Below, piece by piece: positions 8,138-16,382 of a stretch of DNA of 64,000 nucleotides. Position 1 is the first letter of the stretch; every line of letters begins with the position of its first letter. Under the pieces are notes generated by a model. That model ran no database searches. It was not told the origin of the DNA and was given only the letters and a program-made list of their open reading frames with translations. The position numbers and the translations under genes were made by a program. Source of the stretch: Geoalkalibacter sp. (GTDB lineage Bacteria; Desulfobacterota; Desulfuromonadia; Desulfuromonadales; Geoalkalibacteraceae); NCBI RefSeq assembly GCF_030605225.1, contig NZ_JAUWAV010000016.1, positions 1 through 64,000 of the forward strand, in the 5' to 3' direction.

Positions 8138-9616
8138 CTACAATTCCTCCTCCAGCCTCTTGCACAACGTCTTGAGCACCTTGATGCGCGCGTGGCGCTT
8201 GTCGTTGGCCTCGACCAGGGTCCAGGGCGCGATGTCGCTGGAGGTGCGGTCCACCAGGTCGCACACCGCCTGTTCGTAATCCTCCCATTTTTCCCGGTTG
8301 CGCCAATCCTCGTCGGTGATCTTGAAGCGCTTGAAGCCGGTTTTTTGCCGGGCCTCGAAGCGGCGCAGCTGCTCGTCCTTGTCGATGGCCAGGAAAAACT
8401 TATGCACCAGGGCGCCGCCGCGCACCAACTGCTCCTCGAAGTCGTTGATCTCGCCGTAGGCGCGCAGCCAGTCGGCCTCGGTGCAATAGCCCTCGACCCG
8501 CTCGACCAGCACCCGCCCATACCAGGAGCGATCGAAGATCACCACGCGGCCCAGGCGCGGCAGATGGCGCCAGAACCGCCACAGGTAGGGCTGAGCGCGT
8601 TCCTCGTCGCTGGGTGCGGCGATGGGCACGATGCGGTACTGGCGGGCGTCGAGGGCGGCGGTGACGCGCCGGATGGCGCCGCCCTTACCGGCGGCGTCGA
8701 AGCCCTCGAAAACCAGGATCAGCGCGCGCTTGGCGAAGGCCTTCTTGCGCAGCAGCAGGTTGAGGCGGCCCTGGTATTTTTCCAGATCCTTCTCGTAATC
8801 CTTTTTGTTGATGCGCACGGACAGGTCGAGGCTGTGCAGCAGGGTCAGGCCGTTGGTGACGGGCAGGGCGGGCGGCGCGGGGCGGCGGGAGTGCTGCGGC
8901 GGGTCGGCCGCCAGGCGTTGTCGGAGGCCGGCGAGCAGCGCCTGGCCGACGCTGAGGTGACGGTAGCGCGCATCGGCGCCCTCGACCACCAGCCAGGGCG
9001 CATCGGCGGTGCTGGTCTGGCGCAGGGCATGTTCGGCGGCGCGGCGCACGGCGTCGTAATGCTCGTGCTGGCGCCAGTCCTCGGGGGTGACGCGCCAGCG
9101 CGTGGCTTTTTTGCTTTCCAGAGCTTGAAAACGCTCCAACTGCGCCTGCTTGGACAGGTGCAGCCAGACCTTGAGGATCAGCGCGCCTTCGTCGGCCAGC
9201 ATGCGCTCGAAGCGCAGAATGCGATCCATGGCCTGATCGAGCTCGGCATGGCCGCCCTGTCCGTAGCCGCGCGCGAGAATCGGCAAGGCGTACCAGCCGC
9301 CGAGAAAGATGCCGATCTTGCCTTTGGGCGGCAGACGCCGCCAGTAGCGCCACATGGGCGGGCGCTCGCGCTCCTCGTCGCTGGGCGGGCCCAGGGCGTG
9401 GGTTTCGATGAAGCGCGGATCCATCCATTCGTTGAGAATGTTGAGCGTTTCACCCTTGCCTGCGCCTTCCATCCCGCCCAAGACCAGGATCAGGGGAAAG
9501 CGGCGCGTCTCGCCGAGCTCCATCTGGGCGTCGAGCAGCGCCTCGCGCAGGGCCGGCACCTGGGCGTCGTAGTCGTCCTTGCTCAGGCGATGGCCGAGTT
9601 CGGCGGATTGGAACAT
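8138..9616 (-). CDS. Polyphosphate:AMP phosphotransferase (two-domain PPK2)
   Basis: The product has 492 residues, the length expected of the tandem-PPK2 polyphosphate:AMP phosphotransferase, which makes ADP from AMP and polyphosphate in the cytoplasm. Domain 1 has a Walker A GGMEGAGKGE (47-56) but an altered Walker B (GIFLGGWY). Domain 2 has the full set: FEGFDAAGKGG and IFDRSWYGRV. The C-terminal domain is therefore the likely active one and the N-terminal one structural, as described for this class. A GGGAG ribosome-binding site precedes the ATG. It reads convergent with the nucleotidyltransferase pair and appears to be transcribed alone. Confidence 0.9.
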   Translation of the reverse strand: MFQSAELGHRLSKDDYDAQVPALREALLDAQMELGETRRFPLILVLGGMEGAGKGETLNILNEWMDPRFIETHALGPPSDEERERPPMWRYWRRLPPKGKIGIFLGGWYALPILARGYGQGGHAELDQAMDRILRFERMLADEGALILKVWLHLSKQAQLERFQALESKKATRWRVTPEDWRQHEHYDAVRRAAEHALRQTSTADAPWLVVEGADARYRHLSVGQALLAGLRQRLAADPPQHSRRPAPPALPVTNGLTLLHSLDLSVRINKKDYEKDLEKYQGRLNLLLRKKAFAKRALILVFEGFDAAGKGGAIRRVTAALDARQYRIVPIAAPSDEERAQPYLWRFWRHLPRLGRVVIFDRSWYGRVLVERVEGYCTEADWLRAYGEINDFEEQLVRGGALVHKFFLAIDKDEQLRRFEARQKTGFKRFKITDEDWRNREKWEDYEQAVCDLVDRTSSDIAPWTLVEANDKRHARIKVLKTLCKRLEEEL

Positions 9617-9708
9617 GATGCATCTCCCGCGTCCGAGAACTTAAAACCGAGGTCTTAAAACCATAGCACGCGGATCACATCTGAAAAGGCGAAATCAAGG
9701 AGGGTAGA

Positions 9709-9818
9709 ACCCTGGGGACGCAGATCAAATCGGAAAAGGCGGGATCAAGGCGGATAAGGCGTTGGGTTCAAAATCGGCCTTGATCCCGAAAAATCCGGTA
9801 AATCGGCGTCCCCAGGGT
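9709..9818. repeat. Compound intergenic palindrome, GGGGACGC family
   Basis: Outer arms ACCCTGGGGACGC (9709-9721) and its exact complement (9806-9818) enclose inner arms GGGATCAAGGC (9741-9751) and GCCTTGATCCC (9777-9787). Short repeats of the form GAAAAGGCG-ATCAAGG at 9683-9700 and 9733-9750 add a tandem element. It sits between the phosphotransferase start and the barrel-protein stop and shares its core with the element at 52927-53008. Confidence 0.75.
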
Positions 9819-9824
9819 CTTTTG

Positions 9825-10475
9825 TCAGCGAAACGTCAGGCGCAGGCCGAGCAGCAGGGCGTGGTTGTCGTATTCCCAGTCGACGCTGGTCTGATCGTCG
9901 AGGCGAAAGGTGGCGTCCAGGGTGCCGAAGTAACGGTAGCCCAGATCGAGGGTGAGCAGTTGGTTGAGCTCGTAGCCGACCCCGAGGCCGGCCTGATAGG
10001 CGAACACGCCGTCGCTGTCGTCTCCCCAGGGCGCGCCGGCCAGCCGCGCGCTGTTGAGGGACACCCGCGCGTAGCCCAGGCCCAGACCGACGTAGGGCAC
10101 CCAGGGGCGCGCACCGTAGAACTCGGCGAAGCTGTTGGCCATGAAGCTCAGCACGCTGATGTCGCCGTCGGCGGCAAGGCGGCCGTCGCTGAACTTGGCA
10201 TCCTTGAGATCATTTTGGCGATGGGCGACTTCCAGTTCCAGTCGTCCCTGACCGATGGCGGGATAACGGGTGCCGATGTCGTAACCCAGGGCCGCGCCGA
10301 AGGCGGTGCCGGCATCGAAATCGACGTGGGCCGTTCCCCGGGCATCGCGCACCTTGGCTTCGTCGAGCAGGGTGCCCCCGCCCCAGACTCCGAGATAAAA
10401 ACCTTCCCCGGCGGCGAACAGGGGCAGAGGGCAGAGACAAAGCAGAAGCAGCGTGGTGAGAACTCTGGTGCGCAT
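9825..10475 (-). CDS. Outer-membrane beta-barrel protein, OmpA/OmpW-like fold
   Basis: The product has 216 residues with a signal peptide ending LFAAG. The mature part alternates hydrophobic and polar residues with many aromatics: GFYLGVWGGG at the start, VPYVGLGLGYARV in the middle, and a terminal strand LLLGLRLTF-R, close to the usual C-terminal aromatic signal. This fits an 8-stranded barrel of the porin/outer-membrane-protein superfamily. The gene follows the Ig-repeat lipoprotein by 37 bp and is probably in its transcript. The ligand or role is unknown. Confidence 0.75.
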   Translation of the reverse strand: MRTRVLTTLLLLCLCPLPLFAAGEGFYLGVWGGGTLLDEAKVRDARGTAHVDFDAGTAFGAALGYDIGTRYPAIGQGRLELEVAHRQNDLKDAKFSDGRLAADGDISVLSFMANSFAEFYGARPWVPYVGLGLGYARVSLNSARLAGAPWGDDSDGVFAYQAGLGVGYELNQLLTLDLGYRYFGTLDATFRLDDQTSVDWEYDNHALLLGLRLTFR

Positions 10476-10512
10476 GGCGGCTCGATCCTTTCCGATAGCG
10501 GGTATTTAAAGC

Positions 10513-12231
10513 CTAATCAACGATGAGCGTCGTGGTGATTTCGGTGTCTCCGAATTGGGCGCGGATGGTCGTCGTGCCGCGGCTCAGCAGGGTGGCGCGG
10601 CCGCGTTTTCCAGCACTGTTGCGGAAGGAGACGATCTCCTCGTTGCTGCTCGACCAGTCGACATCCTCGGTGATGACCCGGGAAATGCCGCCGACAAAGA
10701 CGCCCGTGGCGCTGAAGTCCAGGCTGGTGCCGACGCCGCGCCTGGCCGCGGCGGGACTGATGGCGAGATTCGCCAGGGCGGGATTGATGACGCTGATTGG
10801 GATGCTGACCTCCACCCCGCGGAACACGGCGCGGATGCTGGTGTTTCCGACGGCCAGGGCCTTGACGCGGCCTGTGCGCGGGCCGCTGGTCTCAACGGTG
10901 GCGATGGCCTGGTTGGCGCTGCTCCAGGCGACATCGCGGGTCAGGTTTTGACTGAAAGCATCGAAGAATGTGCCGTTTGCCGTCAGGGCCAGGGAGGTGC
11001 CGACCGGCAGGTCGGGGGGAGCGGCAGGTGTGATGCCGATCCCTTGCAGTAAGAGGTTGCCGACGACGAGGCTGGTGCTGACCTCGGGCAGGTTCTCGAG
11101 GGTGGCGCGGACCTGAGTGATGCCCTGGGCCTTGGCGGTGAGCAGGCCGTTTTGTCCGGAGAGATTACTGATGTCGGCAACAGCCGTGGAGGACGAAGCC
11201 CAGGTGACCAGTTCGGTCACATCGCGCTGCGTGCCGTTGGCCAGGGTGGCGCGCGCGCTGAAGGGCAGGCTGGTGTCGAGAGCCAGGGTCGCATTGACGG
11301 GTGAAAGGCTCAAGGCGCTGGGGGTTGCGCCGATGATCGTGAGGCTGGTGGAGGCGTTAATGCCGTTCAGGTCGGCTGAGATGCGGGTCACCCCGGGCAG
11401 CAGCGCGCGGACCTCGCCCTTCCTGCCGACGCCGTTGTCGACCCGCGCCAAGGTGGTGTTGCCGGTGCTCCAGACGACGTCCGCAGTGACATCTTGGGTG
11501 GTGCCGTTGGAGAACGTACCCTCGGCGCGAAAGGGGAACAGGGTCAGATTGGCGAGCGTCGCATTGCGCGGACTGATTTGCAGGCCTTGCAGCGCGGCGG
11601 CGGTGACGGTGGCGGTGACGGCGGCGCTCAGCCCGCCGAAGCTCGCGGTGATCGTGCTTGTGCCGGGGCTCAGGCCGCGCAGCAGGCCCTTGTCGGCCGC
11701 GCCGTCGCCGACCGTGGCGATGCTTGGCGCCGCCGAACTCCAGGCGGCGTCGAAGGTCAGATCCTGGCTGCTCGCGTCGGAGAATGTTCCCATGGCGTTG
11801 AGTTGCAGCTCCCGTCCCTGAGCGATGCTCGGTGCCGTGGGAGTGAGGGCGATTGCTGCTACGAGGGCATCGCTCACCTCGATCTGAAAGGTCGCCTCAA
11901 CGTCGTCGAGGGCCGCGCGGATGGTCGCCGTTCCCGGGGCGACGCCGGTGACCCGGCCTTGGGTCGGGGCGCTGTTGCTGACCGTCGCGACCTGAGGATC
12001 CAGGGATTCCCAGAAGACCTCGGTGCTGATGTCGCGGGTGAACAGGCCGGAGAAATTGCCGAGGGCGGACAGGGGGGTCGAGGTGCCCTGGGCGATGCGC
12101 GCAAGGGGCGCGGAAATCTCCAGGGCGGTGAGGGGCGTGAAGGTGTTGGGCCGGGACGGATCGTCACTGGCGCCGCAGCCGGAGAGCGTCGCGACCGCGA
12201 GCAGCAACGCTACGCCGATGAAAAGCCTCAT
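10513..12231 (-). CDS. Lipoprotein with six bacterial Ig-like (BIG2) repeats
   Basis: The product has 572 residues. The lipobox is LSGC at about residue 19, so it should be lipid-anchored. Six repeats of about 85-90 residues follow, each with an ISP-like start, a GTF-DG-QD(V/L)T core, a W-SS-VA-V stretch and a closing GTT-IRA-F strand, typical of BIG2 folds in surface and adhesion proteins. The start at 12231 was chosen because GGGAGG lies just upstream and the signal peptide begins there; the open frame continues upstream without either. Repeats differ enough in sequence to be old rather than recently duplicated. The barrel gene lies downstream. Confidence 0.82.
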   Translation of the reverse strand: MRLFIGVALLLAVATLSGCGASDDPSRPNTFTPLTALEISAPLARIAQGTSTPLSALGNFSGLFTRDISTEVFWESLDPQVATVSNSAPTQGRVTGVAPGTATIRAALDDVEATFQIEVSDALVAAIALTPTAPSIAQGRELQLNAMGTFSDASSQDLTFDAAWSSAAPSIATVGDGAADKGLLRGLSPGTSTITASFGGLSAAVTATVTAAALQGLQISPRNATLANLTLFPFRAEGTFSNGTTQDVTADVVWSTGNTTLARVDNGVGRKGEVRALLPGVTRISADLNGINASTSLTIIGATPSALSLSPVNATLALDTSLPFSARATLANGTQRDVTELVTWASSSTAVADISNLSGQNGLLTAKAQGITQVRATLENLPEVSTSLVVGNLLLQGIGITPAAPPDLPVGTSLALTANGTFFDAFSQNLTRDVAWSSANQAIATVETSGPRTGRVKALAVGNTSIRAVFRGVEVSIPISVINPALANLAISPAAARRGVGTSLDFSATGVFVGGISRVITEDVDWSSSNEEIVSFRNSAGKRGRATLLSRGTTTIRAQFGDTEITTTLIVD

Positions 12232-12328
12232 GGGGAACCTCCCTGCCAAGCAAGAATGGAGAGCCGCGGAGCCCGAGAGTTGGTCATATCCTGATTCCCG
12301 GCGGCTGTCAATTGCCGCGTAAAACAGC

Positions 12329-12356
12329 GGGCCGCCGCTCCGGGGAGCGGCGGCCC
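12329..12356 (-). terminator. Hairpin terminator for the chemoreceptor gene
   Basis: Arms of 13 bp, all G/C except one A-T pair (GGAGCGGCGGCCC side), are followed on the minus strand by GCTGTTTTACG. It lies 28 bp past the chemoreceptor stop. Confidence 0.65.
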
Positions 12357-12383
12357 GAGGTGGCGCGGGCGAAGGACAAGCCT

Positions 12384-14279
12384 TCAATAGCGGCCGAATT
12401 CCTCGTCGTCCAGGGCGATAAAGGACTGCTCGGCCTTGGCCGATCGGACCCTTGGCGCGGCGCCGCCCCAATGTTCATCCGCTGGAGGGACCGGGGGCGC
12501 GGCGAGGGCGGGTGGCGCTGCGCCGTTTCGGCTTTCGCCGCTCAGGCAAAAGCGCGCCAGCATGCGGTGCAGATGGGCGGCCTGGCCGGAGAGTTCCTCG
12601 GAGGCGGCGGCGCTTTCCTCGGCGGTGGCCGTGTTCTGCTGGGTGACCTGGTCGATCTGGCTGATGCCGATGTTGATCTGGCCGATGCCTTCGGCCTGCT
12701 CGTTGCTGGCCGTGGCGATTTCGGCGGTCAGATCGGCGATCTTGCCGATGCCGCTGACGATCTCGCTCAGGGACTGGGCGGTGCGCTCGGCGATGCGCGC
12801 GCCGTTTCTCGCCTTGTCCAGAGAACCCTCGATAAGTTCGGCGGTTTCCCGCGCCGCCTTGGCCGAGCGTGCCGCGAGGTTACGCACCTCCTCGGCCACC
12901 ACCGCGAAGCCCTTGCCGTGCTGTCCAGCGCGCGCCGCCTCGACGGCGGCGTTCAAGGCGAGCAGATTGGTCTGAAAGGCGATCTCGTCGATGACGCGGA
13001 TGATCTTCGAGATGTTCTGTCCCGAGGCGTTGATGTCCCCCATGGCCGCCACCATTTCCTGCATCTGACGGCTGCCGTGCGCGGCGCTCTGCTGCATTTC
13101 CTCGGTGAGGCCGCGCGCCAGGCCTGCGCTGTCGGCGTTGCTCTTGGTCTGGGCGGTGACCTGGTGCAGGGAGGCGCTGATCTGCTCCAAGGAGGCGGCC
13201 TGTTCCGTCGCCCCCTGGGAGAGGGTCTGGCTCGAATCGGCCACTTCCGCCGAGCGCAGCTTGATTTTCTCGCCCACCTCACGGATCTCCGCCATGAGCT
13301 GGTTGAGGCTGGCGTTGGCCTGGGCCAGGGGGGCGCGGATGAGGCCGCGGGCGATGAAGGTGAAATCCCCCGCCGCCAACTTCTGAAAGGCGGTGAGCAC
13401 CTCATGCTTGAGATTGTCGGCAAAAGCATCCAGGGCGCGGGCCAAAACGCCGATTTCATCGCCGCGCCGCAGGTTGAGCCGCCGATCCAGGTCGCCCTTT
13501 TCCAGCCCGGCCAGCATGTCCACGGTCTGGCGCAGGGGGCGCACCAGGGCGCGGGTCATGAACAGGGTGAAGAGCAGGGCGTAGGCCCCCAGTCCCAGCA
13601 GGACCGCGCCGCCGCCCAGCAGCATGGCCGAGGCCATGGCGGCATCGGCTTCGTCGAGGGATTGGATGACCTCGAAGGCGCCGTGGATCTCGCCCGTCTT
13701 CCAGCCCTCCATGGGCGCGCCGGTGGGGTCCAGACCCCGGTCGTTACCCCAGTACTGCCGGGAAAGCGCCGGATCGCCGTGGCAGTTCATGCAGGTTTCC
13801 GAGAGCACCACCGGGCGAAAGAAGCGCACCGCGTTCTGCTGCGCATCGATTTCATGATACTCCTTGGCCCCCTGGGCAAAAGCCTGCAGGGCGCGCGCTT
13901 CGAGGGCGTCGGGCTGGTTCTGGGGATTGCGCGGCTGGAACTTGGGCGTGCGGAAGCGATAGTCGCCCTCCTCGGCCTTGAGCATGGCGGCGCGCCAGGC
14001 CGAGACCACCGGCACCGCCGCCAGTACCTTGTCATGCTCGCCGGCCTCGGCCCACAAGCGCAGCATCTCGCGGCTGAACAGGCCCATGCGCCATTTTTGT
14101 TCCATTTCTTCCCGGGCCGACTCCGCCGTCAGGCAGATGGCGCGTGCCTTGGCGACGAAGCCTTCCAGGGTGGCCGCTCGCGTCTTCTGGTAATGCAGGA
14201 CGAACAGGGTCGCGACGAGCAGGGCGGGCAGGACAATGCCGATGGTGAGAACCTTGGCGCGCAGGGAGAGGTTGGTCAT
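12384..14279 (-). CDS. Methyl-accepting chemotaxis protein with c-type haem DUF3365 sensor domain
   Basis: The product has 631 residues. An N-terminal membrane helix (about 10-30) leads into a periplasmic DUF3365/Tll0287-like domain (about 35-225). That domain holds a covalent haem motif CMNCH at 163-167, so it should carry one c-type haem. A second helix lies near 228-250, then a HAMP domain (about 252-310). The cytoplasmic hairpin contains the conserved receptor tip [20 protein letters not shown]. Haem-containing receptors of this kind are known from Geobacter and probably sense redox state or a gaseous ligand. GGAG precedes the start. The 228-bp divergent region upstream is AT-rich. Confidence 0.9.
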   Translation of the reverse strand: MTNLSLRAKVLTIGIVLPALLVATLFVLHYQKTRAATLEGFVAKARAICLTAESAREEMEQKWRMGLFSREMLRLWAEAGEHDKVLAAVPVVSAWRAAMLKAEEGDYRFRTPKFQPRNPQNQPDALEARALQAFAQGAKEYHEIDAQQNAVRFFRPVVLSETCMNCHGDPALSRQYWGNDRGLDPTGAPMEGWKTGEIHGAFEVIQSLDEADAAMASAMLLGGGAVLLGLGAYALLFTLFMTRALVRPLRQTVDMLAGLEKGDLDRRLNLRRGDEIGVLARALDAFADNLKHEVLTAFQKLAAGDFTFIARGLIRAPLAQANASLNQLMAEIREVGEKIKLRSAEVADSSQTLSQGATEQAASLEQISASLHQVTAQTKSNADSAGLARGLTEEMQQSAAHGSRQMQEMVAAMGDINASGQNISKIIRVIDEIAFQTNLLALNAAVEAARAGQHGKGFAVVAEEVRNLAARSAKAARETAELIEGSLDKARNGARIAERTAQSLSEIVSGIGKIADLTAEIATASNEQAEGIGQINIGISQIDQVTQQNTATAEESAAASEELSGQAAHLHRMLARFCLSGESRNGAAPPALAAPPVPPADEHWGGAAPRVRSAKAEQSFIALDDEEFGRY

Positions 14280-14507
14280 GGCATGCTCCGACAGGGTTTG
14301 GTGAAATATAATAAAAAATTACTAACAATTTTAAGGTGAAAATTCAAGCTTTTTTTTGCCGATGAGGTCCGCCACGTCGCGTCGGCGCCGGGGAAAAGAA
14401 GTCGATTTCCCCGGATTTTCATGTTGATTTCACCGCGCAAAGAAAATAGCATGAGATTTTCTCCGGAGCCGCCGCCCTGATCCGCCGCGTCGCGCGGGTA
14501 CCGGCCT

Positions 14508-16382
14508 TTGCTGACCTCTGCCCCGGTTGCCGCCTCCGGCGCCTGCTTCGAGCCCGTGAAGCCTTCTCTTTCTCCTCTCTGCAAGATTTTCTCCGGTTGG
14601 CTGCGGCGCGCCAGCGCCGCCTGGCAGAGCCGGTTCCGCATCAGCGAAAACACCTTCATGCTGGTCATGGCGGTGGTCATCGGCCTGCTGTCGGGTTTGT
14701 GCAACTACGCCTTTCGCCGCACCATCGAGTTCTTCGAGTGGGCGGTCATGGAGCAGGGCCTGGATCTGCTCGGCGTGTCCTTCGACGAGTGGTCCTGGGG
14801 TCGGCTGCTGGTGTTCGTCTTTCCCGTCATCGGCGGGCTGCTGATGATTCCCTTCGGCATTTTTTTCGCCAAGGATCTGCGTTACGGCTTTTCGCGCTTT
14901 TTGGAGCACGTCAATCTGCGCGGCGCGAAGATTCCCCTGCGCACCATCTTCACCCGCGGCGCGGCTTCGGCCATCACCATCGGCACCGGCGGCTCGGCCG
15001 GGCAGGAGGGCCCCATCGCCCAGATCGGCGGCGCGGTGGGCAGCCAGTTCGGCCAGGCGTTTCGCGTCAGCGGCGACCGCCTCAAGGTGCTGGTGGCCTG
15101 CGGCGTCTCGGGCGGGGTGGCGGCGACCTTCAACGCGCCCATCGCCGGGGTGTTCTTCGCCGCCGAGATCGTGCTGCTCGCCTCTTTTGAAATATCGAGC
15201 TTCACCGCCATCGTCGTGGCGAGCGGCATGAGCACCGTGGTGTCGCGCGCCCTGCTCGGCAACATTCCGGCCTTCGCCGTGCCGCCCTATACGCTGAACA
15301 GCCATTGGGAGCTGGTGTTCTACGTGGTGCTGGGCACCATCATCGGCGTGTTGGCGGCCTCTTTCATCGATCTGCACATGCGCGTCAAGGACGCCTTCGC
15401 CGGCCTGCGCCTGCACCGCCTGGTCAAGCCGGTGCTCGGCGGCCTGCTGGTGGGCCTGATCGGCATCCTTTTCCCCCAGGTGTTCGGCAACGGCTATCTG
15501 TTCATGGAGCGGGTGCTGCACGGCGAGGGCCTCTGGTATCTGCTCGCCGCCCTGGTGCTGGTCAAGGCCCTGGCCACCTCCATCACCCTGGGTTCGGGGC
15601 TGCCCGGCGGGCTCTTCGCCCCCTCCCTCTACATCGGCGCGGTGACGGGCGGGGCCTTCGGCAAGCTGCTGCAGGTGTTTTTTCCGGCCCTCAACATCTC
15701 CCCCGGGGCCTTTGCCCTGGTGGGCATGGGCGCGTTTCTCTCGGCGGCGACCCACGCGCCCATGACCGCCATCTTCCTGCTCTTCGAGATGACCGCGTCC
15801 TATGAGGTCATCATCCCCATCATGCTCTCCTGTGTGATCGGCACCGCCATCGCCCGGCATTTCCAGAAGGACAGCCTCGATACGGTGGAGCTGTCGCGCG
15901 CGGGCATCGACCTGGAGGCGGGCAAGGAGCGCAACATCATGAAATCCCTGCGGGTCGGCGAGGTCATGATGCGCGACCCCGAGGTGCTGCCGGAAAACAT
16001 GACCTTGGGCCAGTTCGCCGAGTTCATCGCCCATACCCGGCACACCAACTTTCCCCTGGTCGATCAGCAGGGACAGCTCACCGGCATCATTTCCGTGCAG
16101 GATTTTCTCGGCGTGGTGTTCGAGAAGGATCTCATGGACCTGGTGGTGGTCAAGGAGCTGGCGACTCTTGATGTGATCACCGTCACCGAAAATGACGACC
16201 TCGACCGCGCCATGCGCAAGATCGGCCACCGCAACATCGAACAGCTGCCGGTGGTCGATCGCGAGGGCAGTCGGCGCTTGGTGGGGATCATCTCGCGCCG
16301 CGACATGGTCTCGGCCTACAATCGCGCCCTCATGACGCGCAGCCTCGGCGAGGAGGGTGAAATGTGGAGCAAGGAAAAATGA
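14508..16382 (+). CDS. ClC-family chloride channel/transporter with C-terminal CBS pair
   Basis: The product has about 624 residues if the TTG at 14508 is the start; no good ribosome-binding site was found there and the first 45 residues are uncertain. The membrane domain has GGSAGQEGP (161-169), with Glu167 at the position of the gating glutamate, and GSGLPGGLFAPSL in the second half. Two CBS domains follow (about 490-610: VGEVMMRDPEVLPENM and DVITVTENDDL), which usually bind adenine nucleotides and control gating. It could exchange chloride for protons or act as a channel. The helicase start overlaps its stop by 4 nt. Confidence 0.88.
   Translation: MLTSAPVAASGACFEPVKPSLSPLCKIFSGWLRRASAAWQSRFRISENTFMLVMAVVIGLLSGLCNYAFRRTIEFFEWAVMEQGLDLLGVSFDEWSWGRLLVFVFPVIGGLLMIPFGIFFAKDLRYGFSRFLEHVNLRGAKIPLRTIFTRGAASAITIGTGGSAGQEGPIAQIGGAVGSQFGQAFRVSGDRLKVLVACGVSGGVAATFNAPIAGVFFAAEIVLLASFEISSFTAIVVASGMSTVVSRALLGNIPAFAVPPYTLNSHWELVFYVVLGTIIGVLAASFIDLHMRVKDAFAGLRLHRLVKPVLGGLLVGLIGILFPQVFGNGYLFMERVLHGEGLWYLLAALVLVKALATSITLGSGLPGGLFAPSLYIGAVTGGAFGKLLQVFFPALNISPGAFALVGMGAFLSAATHAPMTAIFLLFEMTASYEVIIPIMLSCVIGTAIARHFQKDSLDTVELSRAGIDLEAGKERNIMKSLRVGEVMMRDPEVLPENMTLGQFAEFIAHTRHTNFPLVDQQGQLTGIISVQDFLGVVFEKDLMDLVVVKELATLDVITVTENDDLDRAMRKIGHRNIEQLPVVDREGSRRLVGIISRRDMVSAYNRALMTRSLGEEGEMWSKEK

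Noticed and set aside
8138-9616. Loss of function in the polyphosphate:AMP phosphotransferase because of the altered N-terminal Walker B
   Set aside because: A degenerate first domain is a known feature of two-domain PPK2 enzymes; the C-terminal domain has all visible motifs.
14430-16229. Open frame of 599 codons opposite the ClC transporter gene
   Set aside because: The plus strand carries the full ClC and CBS motifs; the antisense product is a low-complexity Gly/His/Asp-rich sequence.
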